DNA of 64,000 bases, from NCBI GenBank assembly GCA_028554755.1, contig JAPTOF010000019.1:4784001-4848000 (forward strand), given 5' to 3'. Position 1 is the first letter of the stretch; every line of letters begins with the position of its first letter. The notes beneath the pieces were generated by a model. That model was not told where the DNA came from. It did no database searches and was given only the letters and a program-made list of their open reading frames with translations. The DNA comes from Cordia subcordata (taxonomy: Eukaryota > Streptophyta > Magnoliopsida > Boraginales > Cordiaceae). Both the position numbers and the translations under genes were made by a program. Of this stretch, positions 59,213-64,000 are shown piece after piece.

Positions 59213-59432
59213 AACTTCTTTGGATTGATTTTTTAAAAATATTTTTTAATAATTTTTTAAAAAATATATTTTTGAAAAATTAAAAATTTTGGCTTCTGAA
59301 AAAATTTCTAAATAAGATTTTTTTATAATTTCTTTTTTTTTTTGAAAGTCAAGTTAAATAGTCATTGTAAAAATAATATACTTTTTTTTAAGATAATTTT
59401 TTTTTCTTAAAAAAATTAATTCAAACAGGCCC
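59213..59432. mobile_element. MITE family 1 copy
   Basis: Left end ACTTCTTTGGATTGATTTTT and right end TTAATTCAAACAGGCCC-type (59415-59432), with A/T-rich complementary inner arms. Non-coding. Confidence 0.6.
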
Positions 59433-59954
59433 TATATATTATCAGCACAATATATACAACATATGTACACACATATATACATATATAAATTATATATTCT
59501 CTTTAAACACTAATATCCAAACTTTATATACTAACTTTTCGCAATTTGATTGTATGTGCTAAAAATTTGTGCAAGTGTAACTAGTTAACGGATGAAAATA
59601 GAGAAATATTATGTACCACTCATTTATCACTTTCCTACACCGTTTGGCTTCCCTTTACATCCAAACTTATGACAAGATACATGGGAAGAACGAATATGCC
59701 CATAATAAGCCAGGATTATTATTTGTAAGTAATTAACATATCTATAAAAAATAACGTGTACAATAAATAAATTGCTTATTTTATAAGTACGTTTGGTTTA
59801 TATACGAATTTAATAATCTCTTTATTTATTTATTTGTGGTCTATCAATTAAATATACATATAAGAGATATTAACTTTTCTTTTTCTGACATTTAAAAGGA
59901 GCAACCCATATTTATCTCTTTCTTTTGGTGTAATAAATAATTCTTTTAGCAAAA

Positions 59955-60070
59955 GGTGTTTGGCTTTTCTTATTTTGGGTACTTATTAGCACTTAAAAAA
60001 AAAAGCATCTCATCACATGTTTTTTACTATTTAAGTACTTATAAGTACCAAATAAGGAAAGCCAAACACC
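59955..60070. mobile_element. Tourist-like MITE, short form, upstream of YSL
   Basis: Inverted ends GGTGTTTGGCTTTTCTTATT and (reversed right end) GGTGTTTGGCTTTCCTTATT match at 19 of 20 bases and stay alike for about 20 more. The centre has ATCACATGTTTTTTAC, shared with the copies at 11048, 19965 and 43929. It lies about 530 bp upstream of the YSL start codon. Confidence 0.75.
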
Positions 60071-60552
60071 CTCAAAATATAATAATCGAATGATGTAAAA
60101 AAGTGTAATTATTAAAATTAAGAGATAATTCAAATAGTTAAAATTATTTTCCCTAAAGATAAGATTTGAGTTTAATTTGTAAGGGTGAGATTATAACCAA
60201 AAAAAAAGTGTGAATTATTGGGTTTGACATAATAAACAGTTCTCTTCACCATTTAAAAAAAGTAATAATCACGATATAAATATCTAAAATTAATTATTAC
60301 AGAAATATCTTAGCCTATAATTCGGAGCTGGATCTTTGCACGTCGCACTCGAGAAATTCATGTGAATGTAACCGAAAACAGCGGCAGCATTCGATTGCGT
60401 ACAACGTCACCAAACTGCACGGATACAACATAATAACACGAGACCTCCATTGACCTCACCTACCCTTCCTTAACACAAACAAACAATGTCATAACCCCAT
60501 TATCTCATCTCATCCCATTGCAGCTCAGCTCAGGAAGCATTTTCCGTGCACA

Positions 60553-60559
60553 TATAAAA
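60553..60559 (+). promoter_or_regulatory. TATA box of the YSL gene
   Basis: CATATAAAAAAC lies 50 bp before the ATG at 60603, implying a very short leader of about 15-25 nt. Confidence 0.5.
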
Positions 60560-60602
60560 AACAAATAAGTATCTTATCCAACCCTAGCAACAATCACCAA
60601 AT

Positions 60603-63600
60603 ATGGGGACTCAGAGCACAAGGGCCGTGGAGATATCTGAGCCGTTGATTCACGGCGACGATGGGAGGTATCGCGATGACGAGGAGGCGATACCGGGGTG
60701 GAAGGAGCAGATCACCATCAGAGGGCTGGTGGTCAGCGCCTTGTTGGGGACGCTCTTTTGCATCATCACCCACAAGCTTAATCTAACGGTTGGGATTATT
60801 CCGTCGCTCAATGTGGCCGCCGGTTTATTGGGTTTCTTCTTCGTGAAGTCCTGGACCGGGTTCTTGTCCAAGCTAGGGATTCCCGTTAAATCGTTCACCA
60901 AGCAGGAGAATACCGTTATCCAGACCTGTGTTGTCGCTTGCTACGGCCTTGCCTTCAGTGGTATTTGTTATTTCTTTGTTTTTCTCTTTAAAATGCTCAT
61001 ATATATATATATATTTTGTTTGTGTTTCTATATTCTTAATTATGCTGCAATTAGATTATGCAATTGATGATTTGTTGTTTAATTTCTCCTAGCACACAGT
61101 AGGCAAGAGCTTCGGATAATGGTTAAGTTATTACCTAAGCTCTAGCACTAGCTTATAAACTAAACTCATATCATGTCTGGCTTGCGATTTCTGTGTCATT
61201 GTCCATGATTGTAATAGGTGTCAAATCTACTTGCCTCAAGTGTTTCACCCGAATTCTTGCTTGAAAACACGATATTAGTTTACAGACTACATTCATATCT
61301 TGTCAACCGGCCACTAATGAGTACATTCCTACATAGTCCTAGTTGAGTTGAAATTCATGGTTATGTTTTAGGGTGTTCGAATATGTGGATATACAGACAA
61401 ACTTTGTTCATAAGACGTTTCATATTCTCAGAAAAATGTTTCATGGATGCGGATTTTTTGGGAGTATCTTGTTACTTAAAGATGGTGTTAGAGTCAAGAG
61501 AGAGGGTGGCGTAAGATTTAAAAGTAGAAGCCTTCTCATTAGTCAGTTAAGTAGCTTTTGCTTTCGTATTATGTTTGTTCAGTGTTAAAATGGTTGTGTT
61601 TGAAGTGAACAAGTTACTATCTTTTTCTATTTTGGAAGCTTTCCTTGGCCTTTGTTGATGGTTCTGAATAATACATGCAAAAGACGGTCATTTTGCCATG
61701 CCAATTGTGATAGAGAAATTCTTGAATTAGTGTTCTTCCTTGATTCTTGTTTCAACTAGTCAACTTTGGGCAAATTCAGTTAACTAGTAAGGGCTTAGGT
61801 ATCAGACTGCTATTTCATGGTATGTGGTCTTAGTGATTTATGCTACCATTAATTGGTGAATAATTTTTAACAGGTGGGTTTGGCTCCTATCTGCTCTCGA
61901 TGGATCAGAAAACTTACGAACTGATTGGGGAAGACTATCCTGGCAACCGGGCAGAAGATGTTATAAATCCTGGATTGGGGTGGATGACTGGATTTATATT
62001 TGTTGTTAGTTTCCTTGGCCTTTTTAGCCTTGTCCCACTTCGCAAGGTACTTTTCTTCTGTCAATTTACTTCTCACTTTTTCAGTTTACTTTTGGACTAA
62101 AATAGAACATGTTCTTTGGGTACGCAAGCTCATACTTCATGCTTCATACGTAGTCCCTCCATACACAAACTGCATTTTGGGAAATTTTGAATGAATATCT
62201 GCTTTCCCAAAAAGGTCTTCTTTTAATCTCATATTAGACACCAATAACACAATTGGTACTCTTGTCAAAGTACTGTGCTTGGTTGAACCCAGACATCACC
62301 TAAAATTGTGTTAATCTTATATCTTGTATTTGTTATCAGATTTATTTTGAGCTGATATTCTAAAAGGAGTGTGTATGAGGGCGAGGATGATTTTTGGAGA
62401 AAGTTTAGTGAGACAGGGTCAGGCATCTCTCTTGACTCATTCTCTTTCTTCTCCGATCTGCACTGAATGCAGGTAATGGTCCTGGACTATAAGCTGACAT
62501 ATCCCAGCGGAACTGCAACAGCAATGTTGATTAACAGCTTCCACACAACTACTGGAGCTGAACTTGCAAGGTCAGTAACCTGTGTAGAGCACTTTTTGTG
62601 GCTATTGTTGATCACGTTGCCGAATGCATAATAATAGCCGCGTGATTCTTGGAAAAAGATAATTTTAATATTAAACCATGTGTCACATTATGGCTGTATT
62701 GGCTGTAGAACATTCTTGCTTGTGAAGCTTTCTTTTGCATTTCAAATGAATTCGTATTATGTAGTTGCTCTCTTACTTAAACTTGGTTAGAGATATTATC
62801 ACAATAATAGGGCTAGTTGTTGAGCAGTGAAGACTGAAAATTTTCTTCCTTCTAAAAGCTGGTTATTTTATGTTTCAACCGAGTCTTATAGTTCCTTGGA
62901 TAATTTGCACAGGAAACAAGTGAGTTGCCTAGGAAAGTATTTGAGCATCAGTTTCTGTTGGAGCTGTTTCAAGTGGTTCTTCAGTGGTGTTGGGGATGCA
63001 TGTGGATTTGACAATTTTCCAAGCTTTGGCTTGCTGCTATACAAGAACACGTAAGATTCTCCTACTTTTCATTATTTTATTTTGACTTATCCAAATGGTT
63101 TCTGGTGGCCTCTCAAATGCCTCAGATCTTGAGACTTGAATATGGTAACACCTGTCCATGTCCCACAAGAAACTTATCATTCAGGCTCATCAGGTTCTCC
63201 TGTTTTAGTGATGATGTTCGATGGATTATTCAGGGATAGTTTTGCTTGTTTGAGTGTTAAAAGTTTCAGTTGCAGGACTCTTACATGATATCTTACAATC
63301 ATATATTCTCTATAACATCCCGTGGCTTAATTTCATTGCCAAGTCTGCTATAAGGATGAAAAGAATCCCCCTTTTCCTTTCTCTATAGTTGATGATAGAT
63401 AAGCATTAGGACTTATAATAGAAAGATACATACATATTACCTTTGAGGATTAGACACAAGTAACATAAATATATAATATGAATAGATATAGGGCTCGTTA
63501 GGACTGGCTTTTCTCAAAAGCGCTTTTTCTAAAACTTCTAAAATAAGTGTTTTTTTGAGAAGCTAAAATTTCTGGCTTCTGGAAAAAGCTTAACAGAGTT

Positions 63601-64000
63601 TCAGCTATTTTTGAAATCTAATTCAAATACTTATTGCAAAAAAAGAATGCTTTTTTCAAGGAAAAAAGTGCTTCTCCATGAAAAAAAAACCCAATTCAAA
63701 CAGGCCCGTAGATCGATGTATGCAGAAATGCACGCAGATTTGGAGCCAAGTCATAGCCTCTGTGAGTTGGTAATATTCTGATATCGATGCATAAAGGAAA
63801 TTGTACCAAGGAAAATAGAAGCGTCAAAATCACCTGGTACTTCTGGATATTGATATGCGTTTCTTTTCCCCATGAGATTGCCTGTATTTTCTGTGGAATA
63901 GTGGGCTTGTACTCATGATGTCACCGCTCTCATACATTTCCTATCTTGCAGGTTCTATTTTGACTTTAGTCCAACTTATGTTGGATGTGGTCTTATCTGC
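60603..64000 (+). CDS. YSL7: YSL oligopeptide/metal-chelate transporter, 5' part
   Basis: A Yellow Stripe-like member of the OPT family, which moves metal-nicotianamine complexes or short peptides with protons across membranes. Exons: 60603-60960, 61874-62046, 62473-62570, 62913-63050 and 63952 to the window edge; 272 residues are visible of about 670-700 expected. Residues 1-30 are a cytosolic acidic N-terminus. [17 protein letters not shown] (39-55) and [18 protein letters not shown] (64-81) form the first membrane region. [32 protein letters not shown] and [14 protein letters not shown] are family hallmarks, and [14 protein letters not shown] plus [15 protein letters not shown] point to the YSL5/7/8 branch. 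Which of these it is cannot be settled from the partial protein. The first exon's ORF runs on into intron 1. Confidence 0.93.
63491..63707. mobile_element. MITE family 1 copy in YSL intron 4
   Basis: Left end GGGCTCGTTAGGACTGGCTT and right end (reversed) GGGCCTGTTTGAATTGGGTT are clear terminal inverted repeats, with inner arms TCAAAAGCGCTTTTT/AAAAAAGTGCTTCTC. 217 bp, non-coding, fully inside the intron. Confidence 0.7.

Larger units (their letters stand above)
52655..60602. other. LAZY1 upstream region and gene-free stretch
   Basis: The first 1-2 kb should hold the LAZY1 promoter and leader; a T15-G-rich patch stands at about 53690-53735. No supported gene in the rest. It contains MITE family 1 copies (54246-54471 and 59213-59432), a Helitron (56039-57256), a Tourist-like MITE (59955-60070) and, at the end, the YSL promoter. 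The ORFs at 53441-57126 show no domain. Confidence 0.6.

Overview
The window is nuclear DNA of a flowering plant, most likely a eudicot. It is AT-rich and gene-sparse. Coding exons are split by GT-AG introns, and the recognisable proteins are plant-specific: LAZY1, a YSL metal-chelate transporter, a plastid ABCI11-type ATPase and DUF3339 proteins. A U2 snRNA gene carries a plant-type upstream sequence element. The genus cannot be fixed from the sequence.

Layout, left to right. 1-4.8 kb: SINE-like repeats and a slightly degenerate tRNA-Ser(UGA). 4.8-6.8 kb: NTF2, two coding exons. 7-10.5 kb: AT-rich DNA with a candidate Helitron. 10.8-19.1 kb: five small intronless DUF3339 membrane-protein genes in strictly alternating orientation (+ - + - +), with MITEs, a retroposed insert and a (CT)30 tract between or within them. 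20.2 kb: tRNA-Ala(UGC). 22.3 kb: a DUF761-like gene. 23-28 kb: repeats, including a Mutator-like element with 9-bp target duplications. 28.4-29.5 kb: a two-exon gene for a 76-residue one-pass membrane protein. 31.4-34.2 kb: eRF1, the translation release factor, with an uninterrupted CDS and a 1.47 kb intron in its 5' leader. 34.5-43 kb: transposon-rich DNA (Mutator-like, Helitron-like, Copia LTR remnant, microsatellites). 43.0 kb: U2 snRNA. 45.3-49.8 kb: ABCI11, ten exons. 50.5-52.7 kb: LAZY1 on the opposite strand, five coding exons, converging on ABCI11. 52.7-60.6 kb: repeats, including a well-bounded Helitron. 60.6 kb to the right edge: the first five exons of a YSL transporter, truncated by the window.

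The genes do not form one pathway; as usual in plants they are independent transcription units. They cover nuclear import (NTF2), translation termination (eRF1), splicing (U2), plastid transport (ABCI11), shoot gravitropism (LAZY1) and metal or peptide transport (YSL). The only real gene cluster is the DUF3339 group, which has no known function and is the best candidate here for something undescribed. All exon boundaries were deduced by eye from splice signals, reading frame and remembered family features. No alignment or database search was run.
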